Positions 28,080 through 37,710 of a stretch of DNA of 64,000 bases are shown here, in pieces (positions within the stretch are counted from its first letter, which is position 1; the number at the start of each line of letters is the position of its first letter). A model generated the notes under the pieces. The model was not told the origin of the DNA, searched no databases, and saw nothing but the letters and a program-made list of their open reading frames with translations. The stretch is from Pseudomonadota bacterium. Lineage in GTDB: Bacteria > Pseudomonadota > Gammaproteobacteria > Burkholderiales > Gallionellaceae. A program made the position numbers and the translations under genes. Location: assembly GCA_021783995.1 (NCBI GenBank), contig JAJXTH010000006.1, positions 1 through 64,000 of the forward strand. The letters are read 5' to 3'.

Positions 28080-28737
28080 GCGAGAGGCAGTGTTGCGTGA
28101 GCTGAACCTTTATCCGATGTGGGTGCGGCGGGAAAGCGCGCCGGCGACTCTGCCGGAAGTGCTCCCATCTCACCTGGATTGGCCGGAACTCAAGGAAAAG
28201 GTAAAAGGATGCGATCTTTGCCTGCTGCGATCCGGCTGCACGCAAACGGTATTCGGTGTCGGCGATGAAAATGCGCAATGGCTGTTCGTGGGTGAAGGGC
28301 CGGGCGCCGAGGAAGATGCAAGAGGAGAACCTTTCGTGGGGCAAGCGGGCAGATTGCTTGTCAACATGCTGCTTGCCATCGGATTGAAGCGCGAAGATGT
28401 GTATATCGCCAACGTCGTCAAGTGTCGTCCGCCCGGCAACAGGCAGCCTCATGCAAGCGAGGTGGCGGCGTGCCTGCCCTATTTGAAAAATCAGATTGCG
28501 CTCGTTCAGCCCAGCATCATTGTGGCTTTGGGGAAGACAGCGGCATCAGCTCTGTTGAATACGGATCAGTCCATCGCCTCGTTGCGCAGCAAAGTGCATG
28601 ATTATCAGGGCATTCCGCTGGTCGTGACCTTTCACCCTGCCTATCTGCTGCGCACGCCGCAGGACAAGGCTAAATCATGGCAGGATTTATGCTTGGCGGA
28701 AAGAACCACGCGGGCGCATGGGAACGCTGATTTTTGA
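28045..28737 (+). CDS. Type 4 uracil-DNA glycosylase
   Basis: This roughly 230-residue Fe-S uracil-DNA glycosylase removes uracil from DNA. Cluster cysteines lie in KGCDLCLLRSGC and in VVKCRPPGNRQP with a later CLPYL. The active-site loop is FVGEGPGAEEDARGEPFVGQAG, and the C-terminal motif is TFHPAYLLR. Three starts are possible: ATG 28045 (used here), ATG 28054, or TTG 28072. TTG 28072 has the best ribosome binding site (GGAGA) and gives the LDRREAVLREL N-terminus seen in homologues. It follows rimI with overlap. Confidence 0.88.
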   Translation: MQAMQRRIRLDRREAVLRELNLYPMWVRRESAPATLPEVLPSHLDWPELKEKVKGCDLCLLRSGCTQTVFGVGDENAQWLFVGEGPGAEEDARGEPFVGQAGRLLVNMLLAIGLKREDVYIANVVKCRPPGNRQPHASEVAACLPYLKNQIALVQPSIIVALGKTAASALLNTDQSIASLRSKVHDYQGIPLVVTFHPAYLLRTPQDKAKSWQDLCLAERTTRAHGNADF

Positions 28738-28780
28738 GACCGGCTCTCTGAGATAGTGGTTGCCGACTTGAAGAAATGGC

Positions 28781-29069
28781 CTCGAGACGGGATATTCTTC
28801 GCGCTCCTATTTGAAACAGCTGCCACTAGACCTGATCAAGATAAACCAGAGTTTCGTGCGGCATATTGCAACGAACTCCACCGATGTCCTGATGGTGAGA
28901 GCCATCATAAATCTGGCGTAGAACTTCGATCTGGATGTAATCGCTGAAGGTGTTGAAACGGATGCACAGCTGGATTTTGAATCGACATGGCTGCATGGCC
29001 TATCAGGGCTATCTGTTCGGCAGACCGCTGCCGATTGTGACGCTTGAGGAGTGGCTTGAGCCGGGCTAG
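28781..29069 (+). pseudogene. Decayed EAL-domain (c-di-GMP phosphodiesterase) gene, 3' part
   Basis: Read in pieces, this stretch encodes the second half of an EAL domain: TGYSSRSYLKQLPLDLIKINQSFV, VRAIINLA, then TAG (28919-28921), NFDLDVIAEGVETDAQL. After a shift of +1 near 28980 it continues GCMAYQGYLFGRPLPIVTLEEWLEPG with a stop at 29067. The N-terminal half with the EAL triad itself is absent. The TAG most simply arises from a CAG codon. It fills the otherwise gene-free 28738-29065 interval and abuts the lplT stop. Confidence 0.8.
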
Positions 29070-30304
29070 ATTTTCCCGGAGTCCTGATCGTGCCCGTGTC
29101 GCTTGTACAGTGCGCTCATGATGCCTGAAAGCATCAGGCCGAATATCGTGATGATGAGGTAGATGCTTAGATCGAGTTTCATCATCAGCGCATAAAATCC
29201 CAACATCACGAAAATGCTCAGGTTCTCGTTGAAATTCTGCACCGAGATGGAGCTTCCTGACCCCATCAGCAGATGGCCGCGATGCTGAAGTAGCGCGTTC
29301 ATCGGAACCACGAAATAGCCACCCATCGCGCCAATGATGATGAGCAGCATCGTGGCGACTATGCTGTTGGACACGGGTATCATGATCAGTACCATCAATC
29401 CCATTGCGATGCCGATGGGCAATACTCTGACGGAGTGTTCAAGCTTGACGGATCTTGCTGCCAGAATGGCACCGACGGCGATGCCTATAGCGACCCATGC
29501 GGTCAGCTTTGCTCCACTGGCCATGTCGTAGTGAAGCACTACCGCAGACCAGCTCAGCACAATCAGGCGCAGCGTCGCTCCCGTTCCCCAGAACAGGGTG
29601 GTTACGGCGAGCGATACCTGGCCCAGCGGGTCTTTCCATAGCAGTTTGAAGTTGTGCCAGAATTCGCCGAGCAGAAAGATTGGATTGCGGCTCAATGGCA
29701 AATGGTCCAGCGCCACGCGCGGAATGTACAGGTTGATCAATGAAGCGGAAAGATAAAGTGCGACGACGACCGCGATGGCAAGCTCTGGCGGGGTGTCTAT
29801 TCCGGTGTCGATGAAGGGCACGTCCCACCACTGCAGCATGGGATTGGCAATAGTTGGGCTGATCAGCATGCCGCCTATCACGGAGCCCAGTACGATGGCG
29901 AGCACGGTAAGCCCTTCCATCCAGCTGTTTGCCAGCACAAGTTTTTCAGGCGGTAGATATTCGGTCAGTATGCCGTATTTTGCCGGAGAATAGGCGGCTG
30001 CGCCGAGACCTACCAGGCCGTAGGCGAGCAGCGGGTCGACGCCGGAAAGCATCGCGATGCAACCTGCGATCTTGATGTTGTTGCTGATGAACATCACGCG
30101 GCCCTTGGGAAGAGAGTCGGCGAATGCACCGACGAAAGGCGCGAGAACGATATAGGAAAAAATGAAGGCTTCCTGCAGCACAGGTGTATGCCAGCTCGGC
30201 GCATGCAGCTCCTTCAACAGGGCGATGGCAGCAAACAGCAGTGCATTATCCGCGAGCGCGGAAAGAAATTGCGCCGCAAGTATCGTGTAAAAGCCGAGCT
30301 TCAT
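29066..30304 (-). CDS. lplT: Lysophospholipid transporter LplT
   Basis: This 412-residue major-facilitator protein moves lysophospholipids to the inner leaflet of the inner membrane for re-acylation. It has about 12 hydrophobic helices and the family stretches AQFLSALADNALLFAAIALL, PFVGAFADSLPKGRVM, SPAKYGILTEYLPPEKLVLANSWMEGL and VPMNALLQHRG. The acyltransferase partner (aas) is not adjacent. It is divergent from alr with a 97-nt gap. Confidence 0.92.
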   Translation of the reverse strand: MKLGFYTILAAQFLSALADNALLFAAIALLKELHAPSWHTPVLQEAFIFSYIVLAPFVGAFADSLPKGRVMFISNNIKIAGCIAMLSGVDPLLAYGLVGLGAAAYSPAKYGILTEYLPPEKLVLANSWMEGLTVLAIVLGSVIGGMLISPTIANPMLQWWDVPFIDTGIDTPPELAIAVVVALYLSASLINLYIPRVALDHLPLSRNPIFLLGEFWHNFKLLWKDPLGQVSLAVTTLFWGTGATLRLIVLSWSAVVLHYDMASGAKLTAWVAIGIAVGAILAARSVKLEHSVRVLPIGIAMGLMVLIMIPVSNSIVATMLLIIIGAMGGYFVVPMNALLQHRGHLLMGSGSSISVQNFNENLSIFVMLGFYALMMKLDLSIYLIITIFGLMLSGIMSALYKRHGHDQDSGKI

Positions 30305-30401
30305 TCAGGATGGATGTGATTTATTCAAGGTGTTTTATATCACGAAAGCATGGCCCCTGCTATCATTACGTAATTCAAAAATCAGCGACCAGTCGCCATT
30401 C

Positions 30402-31472
30402 ATGCCGCGCCCCATATTAGCCCGCATCGATCAGAATGCGCTTGAACACAATTTTCAGATTGCGCGTCGAGCAACGTCGGCGCGCATCATGGCAGTCATC
30501 AAGGCAAACGGCTATGGGCATGGATTGCTGCGTGTAGCTCAGGCTCTTTCGGGCGCGGATGGTTTTGCGCTGCTGGACATCAGGGATGCAATCGCGTTGC
30601 GTCAAGCAGGTTATCGCCAGACCATCCTTCTGCTCGAAGGCTTTTTTGGTGTGGAGGAACTCGAGCAGGTTGCTGAATATGATCTGGCCTGCGTGATTCA
30701 CAGCGAATGGCAGATCAGGTGCCTTGACGCTTATCCGCGTCGCGCAACTTTGGATATATGGCTCAAGGTCAACAGCGGCATGCACCGCCTGGGATTTTCG
30801 CCTTTGGATGTAGCGATGGCGATGGAGGTATTGCGCAGCCACAGGGCGGTGCGTGAAATCACGCTGATGACGCATTTCGCCAACGCCGATGACGAGCGCG
30901 GTGTATCTGCGCAGTTCGAAACATACAACAGAATTGCGGCGAATTATCGAGTGACCCGTTCCCTTGCTAATTCAGCAGCGCTTCTGCGCTATCCGGAAAC
31001 GCATGGAGACTGGGTGCGCCCCGGTCTCATGCTGTATGGTGCTTCGCCCTTTTCCGAGGTTTCGGCGGCTCAGCTGGGGTTGAAGCCTGCGATGACACTG
31101 AAGAGCCGCATCATTGCGATCCAGCATCTCGAGCGAGGAGATGAAGTCGGTTACAGTGGAAAATACCGCGCCGACAGGACGATGCGCATCGGGATCGTCG
31201 CATGCGGTTATGCGGATGGCTACCCGCGCCATGCGAAAAATGGCGCGCCTGTTCTCGTGGATGGGAATAGAACACAGTTGCTTGGACGTGTCTCGATGGA
31301 TATGCTGTGCGTGGACTTGACTGCACTGCATGAAGCAGACACAGAATCTACAGTCACGTTGTGGGGGAAAGAGATGCCGATCGAAGAGGTTGCCATGGCT
31401 GCGGATACGATCAGTTACGAATTGATGTGCGCATTGACGCAGCGCGTACCCATCGTTGAGGACACGCCATGA
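30402..31472 (+). CDS. alr: Alanine racemase
   Basis: This 356-residue PLP enzyme interconverts L- and D-alanine for peptidoglycan. The PLP lysine is Lys34 in MAVIKANGYGHG. The other catalytic base Tyr lies in CGYADGYPRHA (about residue 255), and the C-terminal domain holds GRVSMDMLCVDLT. The start is ATG 30402 (MPRPILARID), matching the family; the longer frame is non-conserved. A TATCAT 36-41 nt upstream may be its -10. It overlaps the PilZ gene by 4 nt. Confidence 0.95.
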   Translation: MPRPILARIDQNALEHNFQIARRATSARIMAVIKANGYGHGLLRVAQALSGADGFALLDIRDAIALRQAGYRQTILLLEGFFGVEELEQVAEYDLACVIHSEWQIRCLDAYPRRATLDIWLKVNSGMHRLGFSPLDVAMAMEVLRSHRAVREITLMTHFANADDERGVSAQFETYNRIAANYRVTRSLANSAALLRYPETHGDWVRPGLMLYGASPFSEVSAAQLGLKPAMTLKSRIIAIQHLERGDEVGYSGKYRADRTMRIGIVACGYADGYPRHAKNGAPVLVDGNRTQLLGRVSMDMLCVDLTALHEADTESTVTLWGKEMPIEEVAMAADTISYELMCALTQRVPIVEDTP

Positions 31473-32377
31473 GCAGCAGGCTGCAGCCGGTCAGGCCTGA
31501 AGACATCCCATTGGGTTTGCCGCTGGCATGGCATGTGTATGACAAGTCTGGCAACCTTCTGATGCGGGAAGGCGCGCTGATCGAGACGCAACGGCAGATA
31601 GATGGCCTTTGTGCGAAGGGACTGTTCAGGGAAAAGCTTGCCAGCCGGAGCCGCCTTGAGACACCGGCGAGAGCCGAATCTTCTCGTTTGAACAAGTCTG
31701 CGGAAAAGTCCATGCCGGCATCCCAGATCGAGGAGCTTGTCGATCTCAAGATAGGCATAGGCGATACGGTGCAACTGCAGGATGTTTCCTCCGACAAGCA
31801 GCGCTACTTCGTGAGGATGATTGGATTCTTGAACAAGCGCAGCGTGCTGGTATCGCACCCAAGGCAGGACGAGAAGCTGAGTTTCATCAAGGAAGGCGCA
31901 GGATTTCTGGTGCGCGGATTTGCAGGCACCAAGACATATGAGTTCAACACCAATGTTATCAGCGTTTGCCTCGCGCCCTATCCTTACCTGCATCTGGCAT
32001 TCCCAGCGCAGGTCAGGTCGATCAACATGCGCGGCGCGGTGCGCATCAAGCTCAGGCTCGTGTGTTCGATCGAGTCTCAGGAGACCGGTGCCAAGGCTCC
32101 GGCCATGATAGAAGACATGAGCATTTCCGGGGCGCGCGTCCAGGCGGGAAAACCGCTAGGCAAGGTGGGCGAGACGGTGATGATGAGCCTGCGCCTGCAG
32201 GTCACAGAAGAAAATCAGGTTTTCATGATCACGGCTACGATACGCAATGTGCATCAGGAGCTGGATGCGCAGGCAGGCACCGAGATATACATGCACGGCA
32301 TGGAATTCATACAGACTCAGAGCATGGATCTGACCGTGCTGCAGAATTACATTTACAAATCCATGCTGGAGAGTTAG
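31469..32377 (+). CDS. YcgR-like PilZ-domain c-di-GMP effector
   Basis: This 302-residue protein has a YcgR N-terminal domain (about 95-180; IGDTVQLQDVSSDKQRYFVRMIGF, then FLVRGF) and a C-terminal PilZ domain. The c-di-GMP signature is complete: R188xxxR192 in NMRGAVRIKL, then D216-x-S-x-x-G221 in EDMSISGARV. YcgR proteins slow flagellar rotation when c-di-GMP is high. The first 90 residues are an extra region of unclear fold. It sits in an operon with alr (4-nt overlap) and mtnP (2-nt gap). Confidence 0.88.
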   Translation: MSSRLQPVRPEDIPLGLPLAWHVYDKSGNLLMREGALIETQRQIDGLCAKGLFREKLASRSRLETPARAESSRLNKSAEKSMPASQIEELVDLKIGIGDTVQLQDVSSDKQRYFVRMIGFLNKRSVLVSHPRQDEKLSFIKEGAGFLVRGFAGTKTYEFNTNVISVCLAPYPYLHLAFPAQVRSINMRGAVRIKLRLVCSIESQETGAKAPAMIEDMSISGARVQAGKPLGKVGETVMMSLRLQVTEENQVFMITATIRNVHQELDAQAGTEIYMHGMEFIQTQSMDLTVLQNYIYKSMLES

Positions 32378-32379
32378 CC

Positions 32380-33228
<849 letters not shown>

Positions 33229-33243
<15 letters not shown>

Positions 33244-33263
33244 TTAAATCCTCAATCCTGATT
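33229..33263 (+). repeat. 17-bp tandem direct repeat at the mtnP-apt junction
   Basis: AATCCTCGATCCTGATT (33229-33245) is followed after one base by AATCCTCAATCCTGATT (33247-33263), one mismatch. The first copy contains the mtnP stop codon; the second ends 4 nt before the apt ATG. It looks like a local duplication. There is no clear Shine-Dalgarno for apt in it. Confidence 0.8.
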
Positions 33264-33267
33264 TATC

Positions 33268-33795
33268 ATGCCCATCAAATCACGCATACGCACCGTTCCG
33301 CATTATCCCCATCAGGGCATCATGTTCCGCGACATCACGACCTTGCTCAAGGACCCGGTGGGTTTGCGCACCACGATCAATGAGATCGCTTCCCGCTACA
33401 AGAGCATCAGGATCGACAAGGTGGCAGGAATAGAATCACGGGGCTTCATCGTCGGTTCCCCTGTGGCCTATGAACTGGGCACAGGCTTCGTGCCGATCCG
33501 AAAGCGCGGAAAGCTGCCTGTCGAGACGGTGGGGCGTGATTACCAGCTTGAATATGGAGTCGACCGCATCGAGATGCATGTGGATGCGATACAGAAGGGT
33601 GAGCGCGTGTTGCTGGTGGACGACCTGATCGCGACGGGAGGCACGGCAGAGGCTGCGGTGAAGCTGATCGAGGACATGGGCGGCATCGTCGTCGAATGCT
33701 GCTTCGTGATCGACCTGCCCGACATCGGCGGGCGCGCAAGACTTGAAAAGCATGGGCACAAGGTTTTCGCGCTCTGCGAGTTCGAAGGCGACTGA
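33268..33795 (+). CDS. apt: Adenine phosphoribosyltransferase
   Basis: This 175-residue enzyme converts adenine and PRPP to AMP. It opens RIRTVPHYPHQGIMFRDITTLL, has AGIESRGFIVGSPVA, and the PRPP-binding VLLVDDLIATGGTAEAAV (about 110-127). It sits directly after mtnP, so adenine released from methylthioadenosine can be reused at once. The stop overlaps the mtnA ATG by 1 nt. Confidence 0.96.
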   Translation: MPIKSRIRTVPHYPHQGIMFRDITTLLKDPVGLRTTINEIASRYKSIRIDKVAGIESRGFIVGSPVAYELGTGFVPIRKRGKLPVETVGRDYQLEYGVDRIEMHVDAIQKGERVLLVDDLIATGGTAEAAVKLIEDMGGIVVECCFVIDLPDIGGRARLEKHGHKVFALCEFEGD

Positions 33796-34883
33796 TGAAG
33801 GTCAACGGCACTCCTTATCGCACTATCTTTGAAACCTACGACGGCGCAGTGGAGATCATCGACCAGACCCGCCTGCCGCATGAATTCGTGACCTTGCGTC
33901 TCGAGAATATGCGTGATGCCGAGCGCGCGATACGCGAGATGCAGGTCAGGGGGGCGCCTCTGATTGGCGTGACCGGGGCTTACGGCGTTGCGCTGTCGAT
34001 GCGCCACCATGCCTCGGATGCGGCGCTCAAGGCAAGCTGCGACCTGCTGGTCAAAGCCAGACCTACCGCGGTCAATCTCAAATGGGCAGTCGAGCGCATG
34101 CGTACGCTGCTTTCATCCATGCCGGAAAAAGAGCGCGCTGATGCGGCGTGGCGCGAGGCAGAACGCATCGCGGATGACGACGTAAGAATCAACGAGTCCA
34201 TAGCGCAGCATGGGCAGAAGATCATCGAGGACATGCATACCAGAAAAGGCTCTGCCGTGAACATACTCACGCACTGCAATGCGGGGTGGCTGGCGACGGT
34301 GGACTGGGGGACTGCGTTGGCACCCGTGTATGCTGCATTCGATGCGGGCATACCGCTGCATGTCTGGGTGGACGAAACGCGTCCGCGCAACCAGGGGGCG
34401 AGCCTGACCGCATGGGAACTTGCGCAGCACGGCGTGCCGCACACGGTGGTCGTGGACAATGCGGGGGGGCACCTGATGCAGAACGGCCACGTGGACATGG
34501 TGATCGTGGGGGCTGACCGGGTGACGGCGACAGGGGATGTCTGCAACAAGATAGGCACTTACCTGAAAGCCTTGGCCGCAGCCGACAACGGTGTGCCTTT
34601 TTTTGTTGCGATGCCGAGTCCGACGCTGGATGTAACCATGCAGGATGGCGTGAGCGAGATCCCCATCGAGGAGCGCAACGAGGACGAGGTGAACTATATG
34701 TCCGGGCTCTGCGACGATGGCGTGATCCGCCGCATGCGCATCACGCCCCTGAAATCATCCGCTGCGAACCCTGCTTTTGACGTGACGCCGGCAAGGCTCG
34801 TGACAGGCCTGATCACCGAACAGGGATTGGTGGCGGCGGATGCCGCAGCCATACGCGAACATATCATTCTGGAGAGAAGATGA
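33795..34883 (+). CDS. mtnA: S-methyl-5-thioribose-1-phosphate isomerase
   Basis: This 362-residue isomerase converts methylthioribose-1-phosphate to methylthioribulose-1-phosphate. The substrate loop is VRGAPLIGVTGAYG. The catalytic Cys lies in ILTHCNAGWLAT (about residue 160) and the Asp in VIVGADRVTATGDVCNKIGTY (about 240). Its 4-nt overlap with the aldolase gene points to coupled translation and a shared pathway. Confidence 0.95.
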   Translation: MKVNGTPYRTIFETYDGAVEIIDQTRLPHEFVTLRLENMRDAERAIREMQVRGAPLIGVTGAYGVALSMRHHASDAALKASCDLLVKARPTAVNLKWAVERMRTLLSSMPEKERADAAWREAERIADDDVRINESIAQHGQKIIEDMHTRKGSAVNILTHCNAGWLATVDWGTALAPVYAAFDAGIPLHVWVDETRPRNQGASLTAWELAQHGVPHTVVVDNAGGHLMQNGHVDMVIVGADRVTATGDVCNKIGTYLKALAAADNGVPFFVAMPSPTLDVTMQDGVSEIPIEERNEDEVNYMSGLCDDGVIRRMRITPLKSSAANPAFDVTPARLVTGLITEQGLVAADAAAIREHIILERR

Positions 34884-35521
34884 AAGAAGAAGAACTGCGC
34901 GCGGAACTCGTGCGCATGACGAAGAGGCTTGATTCCATGGGGCTTAGCCACGGAAGCTCCGGCAATCTGAGTGCAAGATTTGAAGACGGCTTCCTGATCA
35001 CGCCTTCCGGCTTTGGCGCGGAAGGGCTGACCGATGATGACATCGTGTATGTGCATCTTTCTGGAAAATCTTCCGGTCGCTGGCAGCCTTCAAGCGAATG
35101 GCTGTTTCATCGCGACATCTATGCAGAGCGACCTGAATTCAATGCGATCATCCATACGCATTCCAATGCGGCGACTGCGCTCGCGTGCCTGAGACGCGAC
35201 ATTCCTCCTTTTCATTACATGATGGCACTCTTGGGCGGAGACAGCCTGCGTTGCGCTGACTATGCGACCTTCGGTACCCAGGCTTTGTCGGACAATGCAT
35301 TGCGTGCGATGAAGGATCGCAAGGCATGCCTATTGGCGAACCACGGCATGATCGCGGCAGGGAAGGATCTGGCAGAAGCGTTCAAGAACACTGTGGAGGT
35401 CGAGAATCTGAGCGAGCTCTACATGAGGGCGCTTTCCGTGGGTGAACCCGTGTTGCTGAGCCAGGATGAGTTTGCCGACGCGCTCAAACGCTTCGCAACG
35501 TATGGCAAACCCAAGGGATAA
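34880..35521 (+). CDS. Class II aldolase/adducin family protein, probable methylthioribulose-1-phosphate aldolase
   Basis: This 213-residue protein has the fuculose-aldolase fold: LSHGSSGNLSAR phosphate loop, TPSGFGAEGL, an acid in PSSEWLFHRDIY (about residue 73), zinc ligands HTH (about 92-94) and NHGMI (about 155). It overlaps mtnA, whose product is methylthioribulose-1-phosphate. Two roles fit: a dehydratase (MtnB) or an aldolase releasing DHAP and methylthioacetaldehyde (Ald2, DHAP shunt). The fuculose-aldolase-like N-terminus and the lack of mtnC/mtnD/mtnE nearby favour the aldolase; this is inference. Confidence 0.85.
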   Translation: MKEEELRAELVRMTKRLDSMGLSHGSSGNLSARFEDGFLITPSGFGAEGLTDDDIVYVHLSGKSSGRWQPSSEWLFHRDIYAERPEFNAIIHTHSNAATALACLRRDIPPFHYMMALLGGDSLRCADYATFGTQALSDNALRAMKDRKACLLANHGMIAAGKDLAEAFKNTVEVENLSELYMRALSVGEPVLLSQDEFADALKRFATYGKPKG

Positions 35522-35528
35522 AAAAATG

Positions 35529-35560
35529 CCGCGCTGTTCCGGAGGGGGAGAACAGCGCGG
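35529..35560 (-). terminator. Strong hairpin, terminator-like on the minus strand
   Basis: CCGCGCTGTTC pairs perfectly with GAACAGCGCGG over 11 bp around a 10-nt purine loop. On the minus strand it is followed by CATTTTTT, an intrinsic-terminator tail. On the plus strand it follows the aldolase stop by 7 nt but lacks a T tract. The rest of the 35522-35735 gap holds no gene I can support. A minus-strand transcript ending here is therefore possible. Confidence 0.65.
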
Positions 35561-35735
35561 ACTTCGGGGGTGTGGTCAGCATTTTCCGGTTCTGAATTTG
35601 TCGCGTCAATGGCTTAAAACCTGCAATCCAACAGGCGGTCACGTATGCTGCATGACCGGCGATCCAGCGGGAATGAGCGGCAGCGCTGGCAGATGAACGG
35701 TAACCAAGGTTCATGACTTGCGTGAATTCAAAAAT

Positions 35736-36857
35736 ATGAAGAACTACTCATGCGACATCTTCTGCAAGGTGGTCGACAACTATGGCGATATCGGCGTTTG
35801 CTGGCGGCTTGCGCGCCAGCTTGCAAACGAGTTTGGTCTGTCTGTGAGACTGTGGGTGGATGATTTGAAAAGTCTCTCCATGCTCTGTCCGGAGGCAGAC
35901 ACTGTTCTTGATATCCAGAGCTGTCGCGGGGTGGAGGTGAGGCTTTGGAATGAGGAGTTTCCTGACGTTCAGCCTGCCGGACTCGTGATCGAGACATTTT
36001 CCTGCATGCTGCCGCAACCCTATCTCGCCCAAATGGATGCATCACATGTCTGGATCAACCTCGAATACCTTTCGGCAGAGAGCTGGGTGGAAGGCTGCCA
36101 CAAGCTTCCATCCCCGAGGCCACCCCTGATCCGGCATTTCTTTTTTCCCGGGTTCACCGAAAAAACCGGCGGCCTGATACTGGAAAAAGGACTGTTTGCA
36201 AGAAGAGATGCGTTCTTGAAGGAAGGAGTGGAAAATTTCTGGCGCTCGAAGAACATCGCTGCCCCTTCTGATGACACCCTCACAGTCTCTCTTTTTCCCT
36301 ATGAAAACTCGGCGCTTGAAGATCTGTTCGACGTCTGGGCAAGAAGTTCGAAAAGGATATTGTGCCTGGTGCCCGAGGGGCGCATCCTGCCGCAGGTCAA
36401 GGCGTATTTTTCAGGCGGCCTCGAGGTCCGCGGCAACCTGGAAATTGCCGTGTTGCCCTTCGTGGAACAGGAAAAATATGACGAGCTGCTATGGGCCTGC
36501 GACATCAACTTTGTCAGAGGCGAGGATTCCTTTGTGCGGGCCCAGTGGGCAGGCAAGCCATTGATCTGGCAGATATATCACCAGCATGACGGCGTGCATA
36601 GGGATAAGCTGGAGGCATTTCTTGAGCTTTACTGCAGGAAGCTTCCGGCGCATGCGGCCAGTGCGATGCGGGATTTATGGAGGGCATGGAACGGAAGTGG
36701 CGATTCAATGGTCTATGCGTGGAGTGAATTTTTATCCGCCCACGCTGAAATTGACAGGCGCGCTATGGCTTGGGCCGAGGAATTGTCGAAAAACAATCTT
36801 GCTTTGAATTTGCTGGATTATTTCCAGGAAATCGGTACAATGCGCGCCTTCAAATAG
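35736..36857 (+). CDS. earP: EF-P arginine rhamnosyltransferase EarP
   Basis: This 373-residue GT-B glycosyltransferase uses dTDP-rhamnose to modify Arg32 of elongation factor P. It begins [28 protein letters not shown] with the catalytic Asp in DNYGDIG. The nucleotide-sugar site contains [29 protein letters not shown] near residue 260. ATG 35736 is taken because the conserved sequence starts there; a TTG at 35718 is upstream. It is immediately followed by efp, 13 nt away. Confidence 0.95.
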   Translation: MKNYSCDIFCKVVDNYGDIGVCWRLARQLANEFGLSVRLWVDDLKSLSMLCPEADTVLDIQSCRGVEVRLWNEEFPDVQPAGLVIETFSCMLPQPYLAQMDASHVWINLEYLSAESWVEGCHKLPSPRPPLIRHFFFPGFTEKTGGLILEKGLFARRDAFLKEGVENFWRSKNIAAPSDDTLTVSLFPYENSALEDLFDVWARSSKRILCLVPEGRILPQVKAYFSGGLEVRGNLEIAVLPFVEQEKYDELLWACDINFVRGEDSFVRAQWAGKPLIWQIYHQHDGVHRDKLEAFLELYCRKLPAHAASAMRDLWRAWNGSGDSMVYAWSEFLSAHAEIDRRAMAWAEELSKNNLALNLLDYFQEIGTMRAFK

Positions 36858-36870
36858 AAGGGCAGCAAAC

Positions 36871-37425
36871 ATGAAAACAGCACAGGAATTGCGCGCAGGC
36901 AATGTCATCATGGTGGGTAGTGATCCCATGGTGATCCTGAAGGCGGAATACAGCCGGTCCGGTCGCAACGGTTCGGTGGTCAAGATGAAGATGAAGAATC
37001 TGTTGACGGAGGCCGGCAAGGAAGCCGTCTACAGCGCAGACGACAAGTTCGACCAGATCATATTGGATCGCAAGGAGTGTACCTATTCCTATTTCGCCGA
37101 ACCGATGTACGTGTTCATGGACGAGGAATACAACCAGTACGAGATCGAAGCCGAATCCATGGGCGATGCGATCAATTATATCGAAGACGGCATGCCATGC
37201 GAGGTCGTGTTCTATAACGAAAAGGCAATCTCGGTGGAATTGCCGAACACCATCGTGCGCGAAGTGATCTACACTGAGCCCGCAGTGCGTGGTGATACGT
37301 CCGGCAAGGTGATGAAACCAGCCAAGATCAACGGCGGTTTCGAGCTTCCGGTCGCGGCATTCATCGAGATCGGCGACAGGATCGAAATCGACACTCGCAC
37401 CAACGAGTTCAAGAAGCGCGCCTGA
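36871..37425 (+). CDS. efp: Elongation factor P (Arg32 type)
   Basis: This 184-residue translation factor relieves ribosome stalling at polyproline. The modified loop reads YSRSGRNGS with Arg32 at the tip, which is the rhamnosylated type served by EarP rather than the beta-lysylated Lys type. The three beta-barrel domains are intact, ending [16 protein letters not shown] Shine-Dalgarno lies in GAAGGGCAG. A strong terminator follows 20 nt after the stop. Confidence 0.96.
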   Translation: MKTAQELRAGNVIMVGSDPMVILKAEYSRSGRNGSVVKMKMKNLLTEAGKEAVYSADDKFDQIILDRKECTYSYFAEPMYVFMDEEYNQYEIEAESMGDAINYIEDGMPCEVVFYNEKAISVELPNTIVREVIYTEPAVRGDTSGKVMKPAKINGGFELPVAAFIEIGDRIEIDTRTNEFKKRA

Positions 37426-37442
37426 TATAACTTCTTGTATCG

Positions 37443-37472
37443 AAAAAGCCCGGCTTTATGCCGGGCTTTTTT
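37443..37472 (+). terminator. Intrinsic terminator after efp
   Basis: AAAAAGCCCGGC pairs with GCCGGGCTTTTTT around a TTTAT loop, followed by TTATT. It lies 18 nt past the efp stop and closes the earP-efp unit. This is a textbook GC-rich stem with a T tract. Confidence 0.92.
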
Positions 37473-37592
37473 ATTCCCACATTTGCAACTTATTTTCTCT
37501 GTTATACACAAAACGTCGTGTTGTGCGGAACCCTCATGCTTTATGAATTTTTCATTAACTTGATGCAGTCCATTGAACTTATTTCGATTTTG

Positions 37593-37613
37593 AACAGTCG
37601 CATGACTGTTTTT
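37593..37613 (+). terminator. Small hairpin with T tract upstream of the coiled-coil gene
   Basis: AACAGTC-GCAT-GACTGTT followed by TTT forms a 7-bp stem. It lies about 120 nt after the efp terminator and about 100 nt before the next gene. It could end a short transcript or act as an attenuator for the following gene. The 37476-37710 interval is AT-rich and otherwise has no gene I can support. Confidence 0.4.
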
Positions 37614-37710
37614 ATCATAAAACTGTAACGTCGTCAGGGTATGGTAGCCGGCGTGTTCAGTTGGTCCTGAATTCATGCCTTGAGGGCAGATCTATTGTGC
37701 GGAGGGCGAG

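Noticed and set aside
31966..32379. Longer version of mtnP starting inside the PilZ gene
   Set aside because: The conserved N-terminus LGVIGGSG begins at ATG 32380, and the extra 138 residues are an out-of-frame read of the PilZ gene.
35484..35714. 76-codon minus-strand frame over the hairpin after the aldolase gene
   Set aside because: It reads through the terminator stem into the aldolase end and shows no coding character; a non-coding RNA is more plausible.
37537..37629. Short hydrophobic plus-strand frame (about 30 codons) beginning MLYEFFINLMQ
   Set aside because: It has no convincing Shine-Dalgarno and runs through the small hairpin; AT-rich composition explains the hydrophobic residues.
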